The notes under the pieces are model-generated. The model made no database searches. It saw only the letters and a program-made list of their open reading frames with translations, and was not told the DNA's origin. Positions 10,747 to 23,500 of a DNA stretch of 64,000 nucleotides are shown here, piece after piece. A program made the position numbers and the translations under genes. Source of the DNA: Watersipora subatra (taxonomy: Eukaryota > Bryozoa > Gymnolaemata > Cheilostomatida > Watersiporidae); contig NC_088711.1 in the NCBI RefSeq assembly GCF_963576615.1, positions 19,562,182 to 19,626,181 on the forward strand, in the 5' to 3' direction. Within the stretch, counting starts at the first letter, position 1; every line of letters starts with the position of its first letter.

Positions 10747-13700
10747 ATGGCTCTCCACACCATGAGTTTTTTTGCCATTTTTACAACTCTGGTGTTGTTC
10801 TCCTGGTACATCGTTGAAAGTTTTTGGAGAGCTGTATTTCGATATTTTGTTGATGAGGACATACGTCTCTATGGGCAGACAATTCTTATAACAAGTGCAG
10901 GTAATTAGCCTAACTTCTTGAATATATGTGAGCATTTGTTATCATAGTAACGGATATGAAACTATGGAATTTGTTAAGTTTTTCTTGAGCATCGGCTAGA
11001 CATAATCAGCTGCTTGTTTAAGATCGCTTTGTTTTCCAGTTATTGTATTGTTGCAGTCAGCAATTAAAATTGGATATTATCTTTGCAGTTATGAATAAGA
11101 AACCTTAAAGGCATGATAATATAAGAATAGTTGTTTCTGCCAGTATGTCATTAGCATCTTAGGTGACCAGTTTTGATGTACGAATGTAAGCATATTTCAT
11201 GATATCTAAGCAACTCATCCAAATAAGATGGCAAGCTGTTTTTGACATACTGCCTCTAACCGAAAACTTGCATGGGTAAACAACTTCTCATAGCCATCTC
11301 TTCTTCTGACAGGTCACGGTCTGGGCAAAAAGATGGCATCTATACTTGCGACGATGGGTAACACAGTAGTGCTGTGGGACACGGATGAGGAAGCTCTTAA
11401 TACCACTGTTCTTGATATAAAAAAGTTTGGAGGAGTCGTTCACCCTTTTACGTTAAAGGAGCACAATGAAGAGAGTGTCATCGCTACAGCAAATCAAGTT
11501 GGTTTTTTGTTGTTCAGACCTTTGCTATTGGCTGATTGTGTTAGGATGAAGTGCAGGTAAATTGGCTAGCTTTTCCTTGGTCTTTAGTTTATCTGGTGAT
11601 CAAAATTACTGTAGACTAGATGTCTATACACATAACATTCATCAAAAGACATCAAGCCATAAGTACCGACGATGCTCTTCATAATCCTCCTATAATGTAA
11701 ATAACAATTAATGTAAAGAACCTATGTTTTTGTTTCGCATTACGTAAGAAATTCCGTATACGACAAATGTCAAGTTGACAAGTTGTCAAGTGACAAGTGT
11801 CAAGTTGTTGCAAGTTCTCAAGTTTGATTTGAAGAGCAAGAGTCCCACGGGGAACCTTAAAAATATGGTTCTCTTTCATTTGCTGAACCTGGGAGAGAAC
11901 TATGTATAGCAGTATCTCCATTATATACAGTACTTGCAGGTATGTTCTGTCGTTGCTCAGCTGGTTTAAATTCTTTTAGCCGTCTGTGAGTATAGTTTTG
12001 GTTTCATTGCTTTAGAGAGGGAAGTGGAAGAATTGATGTACAGTACACAGTTATTTGACGTCTCATCGATGTATCCAGTTAGCAACTTTAATCACAGTAT
12101 AACCAGTTTTAAGGATATGATACAAACTAGTTAAAACAGCGCATCTTATCAATAATATTGAAGTCATTCATAGTATTGTTTTGTGTAATATTACACAACA
12201 AAGCAATTGATTATTTAGTAATATATCACACGAATATTAATGTGTCAGACGGATAGTGATGCGTCAGACGGATAGTGATGCGTCAGACGGATAGTGATGC
12301 GTCAGGCGGATAGTGATGCGTCAGACGGATAGTAATGCGTCAGACGGATAGTAATGCGTCAGACGGATAGTGATGCGTCAGGCGGATAGTGATGCGTCAG
12401 ACGGATAGTGATGCGTCAGGCGGATAGTGATGCGTCAGGCGGATAGTGATGCGTCAGGCGGATAGTGATGCGTCAGACGGATAGTGATGCGTCAGACGGA
12501 TAGTGATGCGTCAGACGGATAGTGATGCGTCAGACGGATAGTGGTGCGTCAGACGGATAGTGGTGCGTCAGACGGATAGTGGTGCGTCAGACGGATAGTG
12601 GTGCGTCAGACGGATAGTGGTGCGTCAGACGGATAGTGGTGCGTCAGACGGATAGTGGTGCGTCAGACGGATAGTGGTGCGTCAGACGGATAGTGGTGCG
12701 TCAGACGGATAGTGGTGCGTCAGACGGATAGTGGTGCGTCAGACGGATAGTGGTGCGTCAGACGGATAGTGGTGCGTCAGACGGATAGTGGTGCGTCTCT
12801 CGGATAGTGGTGCGTCTCTCGGATAGTGGTGCGTCTCTCGGATAGTGGTGCGTCTCTCGGATAGTGATATAGCATATTAAATCTGCTGCCATTCTTGAAA
12901 GGCTCTCAAGGAACTTCATCTGTTGGTAGCAATGGAAGGGACAAATGTGCTTGCGAGTTATGATCATAATTTGACTAGGTATTGTTTTCACTCTCTTGTT
13001 TTAGCTCTAAACTTTACAACAATTTGTTTTACCATATTTTATGATCTTATATTTTTATTTTTATTGAAATAATTACATAACAATACTTTCTTCTTTTAGA
13101 GATTACCACATCTTGATTGAGGCCTTTTATGGATGAGATCCTTTTGCAGATGCTTTTATGAATTTTTTCCTCCTAAATGCCAAGTGATATTAATGAAGGG
13201 AAAATACTGGTTTTTATGATGTTATGTAAATGCTCATCAATGGTGTTCTTATGCTTGCTCTGTTGTTAGGTGAAAGAACAAGTAAAGACTCCAATATCCA
13301 TTTTGGTTATTCTTTCGACAAAGAGGAAAATACACTTTGATGAGCCAGATGTAGATGTGAAACACAAAACAGAGGAAGCCCAATTTCCAATATGGGTGAG
13401 GAGCCTTTTAAAAGCTTTGCTATGGTTTAGAAGCTTTGTTGCGTTTTACAAGCATTGCTGCGTTGTAGTTGTTTTGTTGTGGAAGCTTTGTGACGTCGTA
13501 GTAGCTTTGTGACGTCGTAGGAGGTTTGTGACGTCGTAGGAGGTTTGTGACGTCGTAGGAGCTTTGTGACGTCGTAGGAGCTTTGTGACGTCGTAGGAGC
13601 TTTGTTACGTCGTAGGAGCTGTGTGGCGTCGTAGGAGCTGTGTGGCGTCGTAGGAGTTGTGTGGCGTCGTAGGAGTTGTGTGGCGTCGTAGGAGTTGTGT

Positions 13701-16700
13701 GGCGTCGTAGGAGCTGTGTGGCGTCGTAGGAGCTGTGTTACGTCGTAGGAGCTGTGTTACGTCGTAGGAGCTTTGTTACGTCGTAGGAGCTTTGTGGCGT
13801 CGTAGGAGCTTTGTGGCGTCGTAGGAGCTTTGTGGCGTCGTAGGAGCTTTGTGGCGTCGTAGGAGCTTTGTGGCGTCGTAGGAGCTTTGTGGCGTCGTAG
13901 GAGCTTTGTGGCGTCGTAGGAGCTTTGTGGCGTCGTAGGAGCTTTGTGGCGTCGTAGGAGCTTTGTGGCGTCGTAGGAGCTTTGTGGCGTCGTAGGAGCT
14001 TTGTGGCGTCGTAGGAGCTTTGTGGCGTCGTAGGAGCTGTGTGGCGTCGTAGGAGCTGTGTTACGTTGTAGTAGCTTTGCTGAATTATCGATGTATGTTC
14101 AGATTTAGCAGAAGGTTTTATGCTGGAACAACATTGGAGAAACATTGAAAATTGGTGAAACAAATCGAGTAGGTAATGCAAAAACTTTTTACTGAATCAA
14201 TTTTGCTAATATTAGCTAACGTACAGGATGCATGAGTATATCGAGTAGTCAATGACTGGAGTAGCCAATAAATATTGGAGTAGTCAATGACAATTTTGAA
14301 TGTACACACTGGAAATGTTCACGTAGACTAAACTGATAAATCAACATTTAAATTGTCTAGTTTATGATATAAGCAGACTGTAGGCCTCACTACAAATAGT
14401 GTATAGTTTAAATTTATCAATTTGAATTTAAAAATAAATTTAAAAATTATCAATAAGCTTTGTCCAAACATGCGCAGGATTATACAAACAGTTATCTGGG
14501 TTTGTAATAATATTAACGAAAACAGCTGCCAAGTTGAAATGTGAAACTGCATATTTCATGATTGATGCAGCGGACTTAAATTTCAAATGTTTTGAATTTG
14601 CAAAATTTTGTAAAGTTCTTAAAGATTTGTAGAAACACGCACAGGATTATCCTGATGCTGATTGCCAGCAAATAAAACACACCAAAAAAAAGTTAACCCT
14701 TAACCGCCATTGGTGCATCTTACAGATAATAAATGAGTTTCTACCATCGATGGCACAGAGAAACCGCGGCCATATTGTCGAGGTTTCCCATTTGCCCAAC
14801 CAGCCCATCATCCCTAGGACCATTCCGTATGCGGCGAGCAAATATCAGAGAGTGGGTGCGTGTCTACTGTGCTGTTATTGTCTTTGATTTCCTCATTATA
14901 TATTAAAAAGAATATTCTAAACTTCATAATAGCTATGGTGCTAAGTTAATAACACTGTACTGACGCCATGCAAATGTATTGACTACCTGTTTGAGCCAAC
15001 ACAGTGGTTTCCACATAAGAAGCCATGCTCACTTAACTTTTTGTATTCACGATTAACTTGGAAGTATTGCCACAAACCATATGAGATTTTACAATTTCTA
15101 GTTTCTCAAAATAGTCCTCTTGACGAATATTGAAGATGTCTGGCTTTAACACATAGAATATCAGAAACTACCAAAATAGAAAAATTGGAGCTAGAGAATT
15201 TTTATTTATTTTTTTATCCGACTTGCCGCTTGTTTGCAATGGAATACTTTAAAAGTAAAATACAGTAAAATACATATATGAACAAAAAATCATTAATGCG
15301 CAGGTGCCCTGGAGGGCATAGCTGAGATGTTGGAAGAAACGAAGAGTGGAGTTGTCTGCTCGACAATTCTTACTGGCGCTGTTAAGGATGGTCCATGCTT
15401 TGCTCACAAGGACACACTACTTCGGTCGTAAGTATCAGTGACTACATTATTACTATCAGACGGTTTGAAATAAATTATTGAATACAACACGATTACTTCG
15501 CAAACATTGATCATCTATTTTGCTAGCTTACCCTACTCTCATATTGCCATCGGCTCACCTTCTCATGTGAACTTAACACAGAATGTATCATGCTTTACAG
15601 AATTAGTGGAGTAATATCAATGCATTGAAATAGAAATTTTCTGTTCAACAGACTTCACAAAATTTAGAAAATCAAAAAATAAGAATCTAATTGCAGTGCC
15701 TCATTTGAAATGGTCATAATCCAGCAACCCTTTTTCGTTTTTCCTTTTTTCAATGTTGAGCGCTTTGTCTACATTCTACATATGCAGTAGGTGTTAAATA
15801 ATTTTTCAAAATTACAATGGGCATGAAACTGCAACATTTTAGAAACATTACCACGATATCAACATTGCAATTTTACAATAGTTAGTAGAACTACCTCTTA
15901 CATGTATTCAACTATTTCCTTAATTATTGTTAAAGTATTGGCAAAAATATAAACTTGAAGGGATTTCCTTGCTGTCTCACTAGTCTTGTACAGCTAATTC
16001 ACTTGGAAGTTCTGGCGACTAAATGTAGAAAAAGTGGCCACAATTTAAAACAGGCCAAATATATATGAGTTCTTTCAAGGGAGAAAAATATGCAAAAAGC
16101 CAACTGGATAAAACTGTTGTCATACATTTTTAAATATCAAATATGCATATTACCGCATACATAACTTCTGTTTGTTTGTATTGCCAACTTTTGTTTTTGT
16201 TCCCTTAGGCTTTTCGGGCCTGTCACTCACCTTCACATCATAAAGGCAGTGGTTGAGGCTATATATCACAAGCAACAATTAGCATATGTTCCCAAGGTGC
16301 ATTCTTACTGGGCTAAGAGGTAAGCAGTTTTTGTGATTCATTTATAGCTATTAAGTTCTAGAATGAAATATTTTCATACTATTGTAACATACGTCAGAAG
16401 CATGAATTTCTATATTTTCTATCAAATATCGTCTTGACAACAAATCTTACATTTTCAGTTGCCTGCTTTAAAAATAAACTTACACAAATTTTAGTAGATT
16501 TTACTTGAAAGTATTTTTCTATCATTTATGATTGCCTTTATGCTTGAAGTGATCTGACTGCTAGGATGTTTTAAGATTAAAATAGACAAAACTATAGCAG
16601 TCAAACTCTTGATGAAAAATGTGAAAAATGTCACTAGTTATTGGTGCTATAGTTAATATTGACTATTGCTTTCAAGTAGTAGTGTTACGTGTCCCTATTC

Positions 16701-17221
16701 TGTCGGTCTTTTTGCAACTATAACCGTCATAATCCCATTTAATGAGTGTTTTAACGGCCGATCACGCGTTATCGATTTTAATCTTAAAACCTCTTGGCAA
16801 TCAGATCACCTCAAACATAAATCGTAAATGATTGAAAAATACCAAAACTTTCTGATCAAATTTACCAAAATGTTGTAGAAGCTCATCTTTAATGTCATTC
16901 ATTGGTAAAACAGCGATTGGATGTCGTGACATCCAATCCTTGATCTTTTGATCAATAGATGCTACTGGTTGAATTTTAGGAATGTGTCATGAATAAAGTT
17001 TACAAGTCAACTTTTTATGTAGTATTACATACGTGTATGTAAATCTTCAAAAGAGAACATTAGTTTCTATTTTTGATATAATTATTTGCAGACTTTTGCC
17101 CAAGAAAGCTTTCAAGTTATTGCAGCGAGTACTCAATGGTCAAAGCTGCATGGCTGAAACGTGCCGCCGTTGGAGTGCAGACGAGTATGCAAGTCCTAGA
17201 AATAAACAGACTCCTACCTAA
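10747..17221 (+). CDS. SDR16C-like short-chain dehydrogenase, seven exons
   Basis: Exons 10747-10900, 11313-11497, 13270-13395, 14726-14855, 15304-15427, 16209-16319 and 17092-17221 join in phase to 319 aa, the usual size for the HSD17B11/HSD17B13/RDH10/SDR16C5 group. All introns are GT-AG; the second donor is gttggt. Residues 7-33 are hydrophobic, fitting the ER/lipid-droplet anchor of this group. The Rossmann fold follows: residues 49-56 TSAGHGLG where TGxxxGxG is expected, D74 after strand 2, WIINEFLPSM at 155-164 and catalytic-type Y190-A-A-S-K194. The C-terminal part (exons 5-7) aligns by eye with the conserved tail of the family. Several key positions are changed: first Gly of TGxxxGxG is S50, NNAG is ILST (127-130), and the position 13 residues before Tyr, normally the catalytic Ser, is H177. 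An open spliced frame argues for a real gene, but activity is doubtful. Family members oxidise or reduce steroids and retinoids at ER or lipid droplets with NAD(P)(H). Confidence 0.9.
12241..12868. repeat. 19-bp minisatellite, about 33 copies (SDR intron 2)
   Basis: Head-to-tail unit of 19 bp, of the form tcagacggatagtgatgcg. Variants are ordered: early units carry gtgatgcg, a middle block from about 12540 carries gtggtgcg, and the last four carry a tctc variant. This block structure points to expansion by slippage or unequal exchange of neighbouring variants. It lies wholly inside the intron between exons 2 and 3 of the dehydrogenase gene. Confidence 0.97.
13420..14090. repeat. Second 19-bp minisatellite, about 32 regular copies (SDR intron 3)
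   Basis: Unit gtcgtaggagctttgtggc, 19 bp, with variants gtgac, gttac and gctgtg in blocks. A degenerate lead-in (13420-13480) contains looser versions such as agctttgttgcg. It starts only 25 bp after the exon 3 donor and ends about 640 bp before exon 4. Its period equals that of the intron 2 array but the sequence is unrelated. A 147-codon reverse-strand frame across it is an artefact of the repeat. Confidence 0.97.
16460..16960. repeat. Dispersed repeat, second copy (SDR intron 6)
   Basis: Similar in the same orientation to about 230-790 ('cttacacaaattttag', 'cgattttaatctt', 'aaaaataccaaaactttctg'). A related inverted pair lies at 60147-60425 inside the Tigger element. It has no coding capacity. 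It is probably a MITE or foldback family of unknown type. Confidence 0.6.
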
Positions 17222-17511
17222 CTCCTTAATCATAGTTTTTTTATAGGAAATTATTCATTGTTACATAGATGTGGTTGAAAATCATAAAAAACTATTGTTA
17301 TTACTTCTGAATATAGTCAATGTATGAAATATAAAATATACTTGATTAGAAAAATAATTTTTGAAAATGAATAAGTAGAGTTAAATGTTACATAAATATG
17401 AGCAATAACAGTTCTGCAGGCTCTCTGAGCTGACAAAGGTGTCAGAGTTGTAGCTAGCATTCGAAGTGATGAACAGAATATCTTGAATAAGTCATAGGAA
17501 GGTCAAGTTGA

Positions 17512-20500
17512 TCAATATGTAGCGTATGGTGCTAGCACTCCAAAGCCTTTCTACAAAACACAGATGACACAATCCAAATTAGATAAAACTTGGCGAACAT
17601 AAATTCCAAAAAACGACTCCCAAAGGAGACTACTGTAACTCTCAATAAGCTCATATCAAACGACTAGCGAGGTGTTATTGCTGAGTGTAGGTGAATAGAC
17701 CACTTCAGCAAGGCTGCACTTGAAATCATGAAGTATTAGGTGAAATAATGGCTCTATCAAGCCAAAGAGAAGTACGCTTGCTCTATTTGGTTAAGAAAAT
17801 TCATGCGTGATATGAAATAGGTACATGCGAACTGTACAGAGGTACATGCGAACTGTACAGAGGTACACCGCATGCGGGGAAAAGGAAAGTGGCAGTTACC
17901 TGAGGCTTAAATAGACTTCTGTCTTCTGGAAGCTGGAAGTTGTTTTCATGGCTGCTAATTTGTTTAGGAACTTTTGTAGCGGGTAAAGGCTGTGAATAGG
18001 ACAGGTACATAAGAGAAAGCACAACACTGGTTTAGGAAACAGGGTTAAGAGACAGTGAGATACTACGCTAACACATGAAACATAACTACATAGAAGTACA
18101 AACATTAACATCTTTAGCTTCGCGCAGAAGATGAAATGATGCCTGCCACATCAGCAAAGCTTTCAAGCAGGTGCCCCACAGCAGCCAAGTATCTGGCTAG
18201 CTAGCTTATGAACCCTGACAAAATCTTAAATTTTAGACAAATTCGAATTTTAGATTTTCAGAAACCAACGAAAAATTGAATCAGCGGAAATTGTTAACAA
18301 TTGTACTCCAATGTTATCTTTCTCGGCGCATTAAATTTTGTAGCGAATAAAATTTTAATCTGTAATGCATAGGTTCGCAAGTTTGGTAAAAACTTCTAAA
18401 TTGAATGTGACGATATCTTTTTATGTCTAAACCAAAATTAGCTAATATTATTTACTAATTCACAATATTATCACTAAATATGTGTTATCTAAAAATATCA
18501 GGAAAGTGAAAAATAAACACTTACAAAATTTTCACTAAATGCTATAGAATAGTTCAGCAATTAATGATATGTTATATAATAGTTTGCAAAATGTTATCAT
18601 TTCCTCTACTCTAAAAATGAAATTTAATTTGCAGCATTTGCCTTTATTTAAAAAAGATGTACAGGTTTACCTCGCATCAAGAATTGAAGATTTTGAAATG
18701 AGATTAGACGGTAGAAGCAAAGGGAAAGCGAGTGCTGATAATTTTAATCGCGGATACTTGCCTATTTACCTTCACTTTTATATCCTTGATCAGCAAGCTA
18801 ACATTGTCTAGCGACTGACAAACAAACTGGTACATTTACTGCCAGACATAGTATGTTGTCATACTTTTAGAGTCATGGAATATATTATAATCATTTGTTA
18901 TATTATATATAATGTATATATTATATAATATATATAATGTATAATAATATATACATTATAATATAATATGCTTTATGATATATTAACAATATATATATAT
19001 TATATGATATATCGTTAATATATTATAAAGCATTTGTTGATAACTTTAAGAAAAAGCTAGTCACGTTTTAGTTCTATTCAGTTGGCAAAACATGACTGTC
19101 CGTAGTGTTTCTACTTTTAAATAATTTGTTGGCAACCTTTATGCCAAGTTGAGATGCTGCAATTTTTAATAAAAAACAAGTTTGTACTGCTGAGAATATA
19201 TGCTATAGGCTTGGATAACGTAACGGAACTACGCCCATAAAGTTGTCAGTACAGGACTAAAGAGTTAGTAACAGGCATTGCACACACTTGCTCCTCTACT
19301 TACCACATTTTTAGGCTTTGGGTAATGTAACGCTTCGTTGAGTTTTGTCTTTTTAAAGCCTGCATCACGTTCCATGGGGGCCCCACCTCCAGGTCTTCCC
19401 CACATATCTGACCAATTCTCACTGTGCTATAAGAACAAGACTTGGTTATTCATTAAGAATGTGGATTTGCTGAACCAAAAAAAGTTTTATATCTACCAGA
19501 GCATGATCATATCTGCATGAGAAAACAAAGTTTATTTTAAAAAATACAAACACCATAATTGCAAAAACATTTGTAACAACCTCGCATCAATAACTTTGGT
19601 TGATAGCCAATCAAAGCAGGAGTATATAATAAATGAAAATAGGTTGCAAAAATAATTCGCTCTTCAGCAGCCATTTTGCTATGGATCACATACATGTAAA
19701 TTAATATATCAATATTTTTTATTAGATTGGGATTGGAAAAAAATAAATATAACAGTTTTAAAAACTCACATTTTTCAGCATAAAACCTACAGACGAGAAA
19801 TAACAAGATTTGCCAAAATGGAAAAATCAGTAACATAATATTGAGTTTGCAGTCTAATTGATAGTTTTGGTACTAACCTTGTTTTCTTGCTTAAGTTCCA
19901 ACTCTTTGTCTCTTTGTCGCTGACGATGCCGTTCATCTGCCAGCTGACTCAGCTCATTGTGGTATTCCTTTGGATTGGCCATACTGTTGTTCTCCCCGCG
20001 CTAAAAATATAGTTTATTTTAGGCTATGTTAGCTAACAAGGTATTGAGAACATTTGCACTCAAATTTAATAAAAAACATGATTTACCTTTCTCGGTGTTT
20101 GGCTACACACAAGAATCTTTAACATAAAAAATGGTAACAACCCAAACGTATGTCCTATAAAACAAGTTTGCATGCAGATATGGAAATTTCGTGAAGTACT
20201 GATTATGTTTTAAGCATTTCTCTACACCATCTTTAGACACATGATGCTAGAAATAATTTATTAGAAAAGTGAAACATTCATACTTATGAAAAATGAATTT
20301 TTAAGGATACTCTTGAGTGTTACGATCATAGCTGCTGTGGCTTCAAAGGGCAGGTGAATGGCAGTTCCTATGATTGTGGCAATTAGAAACTGAATGAAAA
20401 TCAATTAATGCAAATCAATGAGACATGTCTTCACTAAACATTCAGATATGGGGATCGAATAAATCGGCACACTCATCTAAACCATGAAGATGCTATTTTT

Positions 20501-23500
20501 ATTAACGATTGCTAACATACATGCACATCAGAAACACTAAAACAATACAGTGAGAGATGGTGTAGGAGTTGTTCCACCACCAAATCACATCAAACCAAGT
20601 GCTACTCACAATTCCAGCAAAACGATGGTTTGATTTGCCCATCTGAAACATAGCGTTAGTGAACAAATGAAGATAAATCATATGAAAGAGTCAGGCGACT
20701 TGGCTGAACATAAGTGACACTCAAATAGACTAGCTGATACACGTAATCATACACTTAACCAACATAAATAACAAAAAATCATATTGCAGCATCTTAGATA
20801 GTTTAAATTACCCATCGAAGGGAGTTTCCAAGAAATAAGTCATGGACCTCCTAAATATTGCAATTACAGTCATAAAATGCTTCAAAATTTTTTTAAAGTC
20901 ATTCATAAGCTTCCTAACATAGAATTTCTTTTAAAAGTCTGCTCTGTAGCAAACACTAATTCAATAAAAGTTTCCTATTTTGATCTGAAACATCGAAACT
21001 AACAAATATTTGCCTAAATTGTAGTTATTTGATCATAATTTCATATTTTGTCATGCATATCTGTTGTACTGAGCAGCATGAAATCATCCACCATTACTAC
21101 ATGCTGTTATTGCTTCTAACAAATTGAAACATATCAACAAGCTATAAAAACTTTACTGAATACTAACACCATAGTTGCAAGTTTAGAGCAGCCATGACCA
21201 GCATGACACAGTCTTTCAAGCAAAGTTCATAAGTGAAGTTCATGTTAAAGTTTTCATGTCTACACTAACCTTGTGTTTGGTAACATCTGAGGTTCCTTTG
21301 TGTTGAGAGACAAGCTGTCCAGTACCTGGGTCTCTTTTAGGAAAACCTACTTTGCCCTCTCTCACCACCGCTGCCAGCTCCCCAATCTATCAGCACATAG
21401 AAAAGATAGTAATGTCAAGGTCACAGTAATAAAACGAATGGGGCTTGTAACATAAGTTAATTGGTTTCCAGAATAGGGTTAACATGTGTAGTAAAACAAC
21501 ACTAGACATACATGTATAGTTATAAAAATGGTCAGCCTACAAATAGTATGTGAATTGTGAACTTCTAGTTATAATTGAAAACAATGTATGAGTGGGAAGA
21601 AACAGCTGCATGTATACAATTGGCAAAAGTAGCAGGTGCCCAGGGACTCTGGGCAGTCATGTATACAATTGGCAAAAGTAGCAGGTGCCCAGGGACTCTG
21701 CGCAGTCATGTATACAATCAGTACAAGTAGCAGGTGCCCAGGGACTCGGGGCAGTCATGTATACAATCGGTACAAGTAGCAGGTGCCCAGGGACTCGGGG
21801 CAGTCATGTATACAATTGGCACAAGTAGCAGGTGCCCAATGACTCTGGGCAGTCATGTATACAATTGGCACAAGTAGCAGGTGCCCAATGACTCTGGGCA
21901 GTCATGTATACAATTGGCACAAGTAGCAGGTGCCCAATGACTCTGGGCAGTCATGTATACAATTGGCACAAGTAGCAGGTGCCCAATGAGTCTGGGCAGT
22001 CATGGTAAACTTACTGGTGCTTTATGGTCCATCAGTTCCAGTTCACGATTTCTCCTTTGTTCATGAATTTCTTTTTCTAAATAAAATTTAAACTATGTGA
22101 TTGGAGCATAAAAGAATGTATAGGAAGAAGATTTAGGCATAATTTCAAACTGATTCAAGGTTTTCTTTTATGACTGTCAAGTTTTCGCGCTAATCTAGAC
22201 ATTGTCTACAGAAAAATGGCCCTCGGCGAAGGTCACTAATGATTTGCGGTTGTCGCTAGAACTTGCATTTGTATTTGATAAATGCCGAGTGTGATCTTAT
22301 GGCAATAAAGATAGCTGAGTGAACTATATTATTAGTATTAGTACTCTGTCGTGATAACTAACAATGGAGGGACTCGTTTCAGGTTTATTTGTTACATCTA
22401 CAGAGATATTGAGTTTTGACAGATTCAAATTTTAAAATAAATTTAGATCAGTAAAATATTGGTGACTGTTTATAAGTAAATTTTGAAGTCTGTATTTCGG
22501 ATTTCGTTATCATGAATCATTATAATTGGGCAAATAAAATGCAATTTTCAGGAATTTCATTCGATGTCATAGATGTTGAAATAAGTTAAGCAAAGTGAAA
22601 AAAGTTCAACAAAGAAAATATTTACATCAGCATCATATGAAAAACATGCATCTACCACTCTCATGTTCACACTCAAGTTCTGTCTGTTTCTGAGCATGAA
22701 CCAGGTCGTGTAAAATTAATGTAGAACTTACGAAAGACACTACTAGTGTTTTGCTTTCTTGATAATATTTTATAATACACTGACATTAATTTTTTAGTTT
22801 ATGTATCCCTATAAAAACTGCTGGAAATCAATAGGTTGTACAACTATGATTGTATTACTAAATAGGATAGACGACTCCTACTTATTTCAATAAGATATTG
22901 GTCTGCAGCTTCTCTACGCTTATGCACTTCAGCTGAGCTGTCCAGTTCTCGAACAAAATCAACTCCTCGTCTTTGAGGCGCCAATTTCCCATCTTCATTT
23001 CTAAGAGGCGCCCCACCTCCTGGTCTTCCAAATGGAAAGTATGTAGTGCCAGAGTCTACAGACATGCTTTTGAAAGGGTCATAGGTCGACTCTTCCAAAG
23101 ATGCATCTATGGAAAAGAGAAAAAGGTGGCGAAGTTAGTATGCACCAATTTCTAAACTAATAAAACAACTTGCCTTAAAAACAGACTGATGTGTTACATC
23201 TTTTAAAGGTGGCGTCATCATTTTAGTTCAAATCTTAAAGAACTGTTAACTCTTGCAAACGAAGCAATATTTTCAGTGAGTGTTTATGAAACAAAATAAT
23301 ACGTAGGCAAAAATTTGAGAGAAATCATTTAAGGCTGTAAACGTGTCAAATGAAATCTGAAACTTCCGAAAATTGTTGAAGTCAATGTGACGAAATGTGT
23401 ACCTCGGCATAACAATTATCCATCACAATATATCATTATCATTAATTATTATTGCTATATAGCAGTCGTTAGAAACTGAAGCTCAAACGCATCACAGCTA

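Noticed and set aside
10653-10935. Two reverse-strand frames over the first SDR exon
   Set aside because: They are antisense shadows of exon 1 (10747-10900), whose plus-strand reading matches a known family and splices in phase.
12758-12991. 77-codon reverse-strand frame with repeated residues
   Set aside because: It lies mostly in the intron 2 minisatellite and is antisense to an intron.
13270-13512. Stand-alone 80-codon gene
   Set aside because: It is exon 3 of the SDR gene plus read-through into the intron; only 13270-13395 is coding.
12241-14090. CRISPR-like regular arrays
   Set aside because: The units are head to tail with no spacers, and the host is an animal genome; they are ordinary minisatellites.
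13738-14181. 147-codon reverse-strand frame with repeated peptide
   Set aside because: It is a direct product of the 19-bp array (57-base super-period in translation) and has no independent support.
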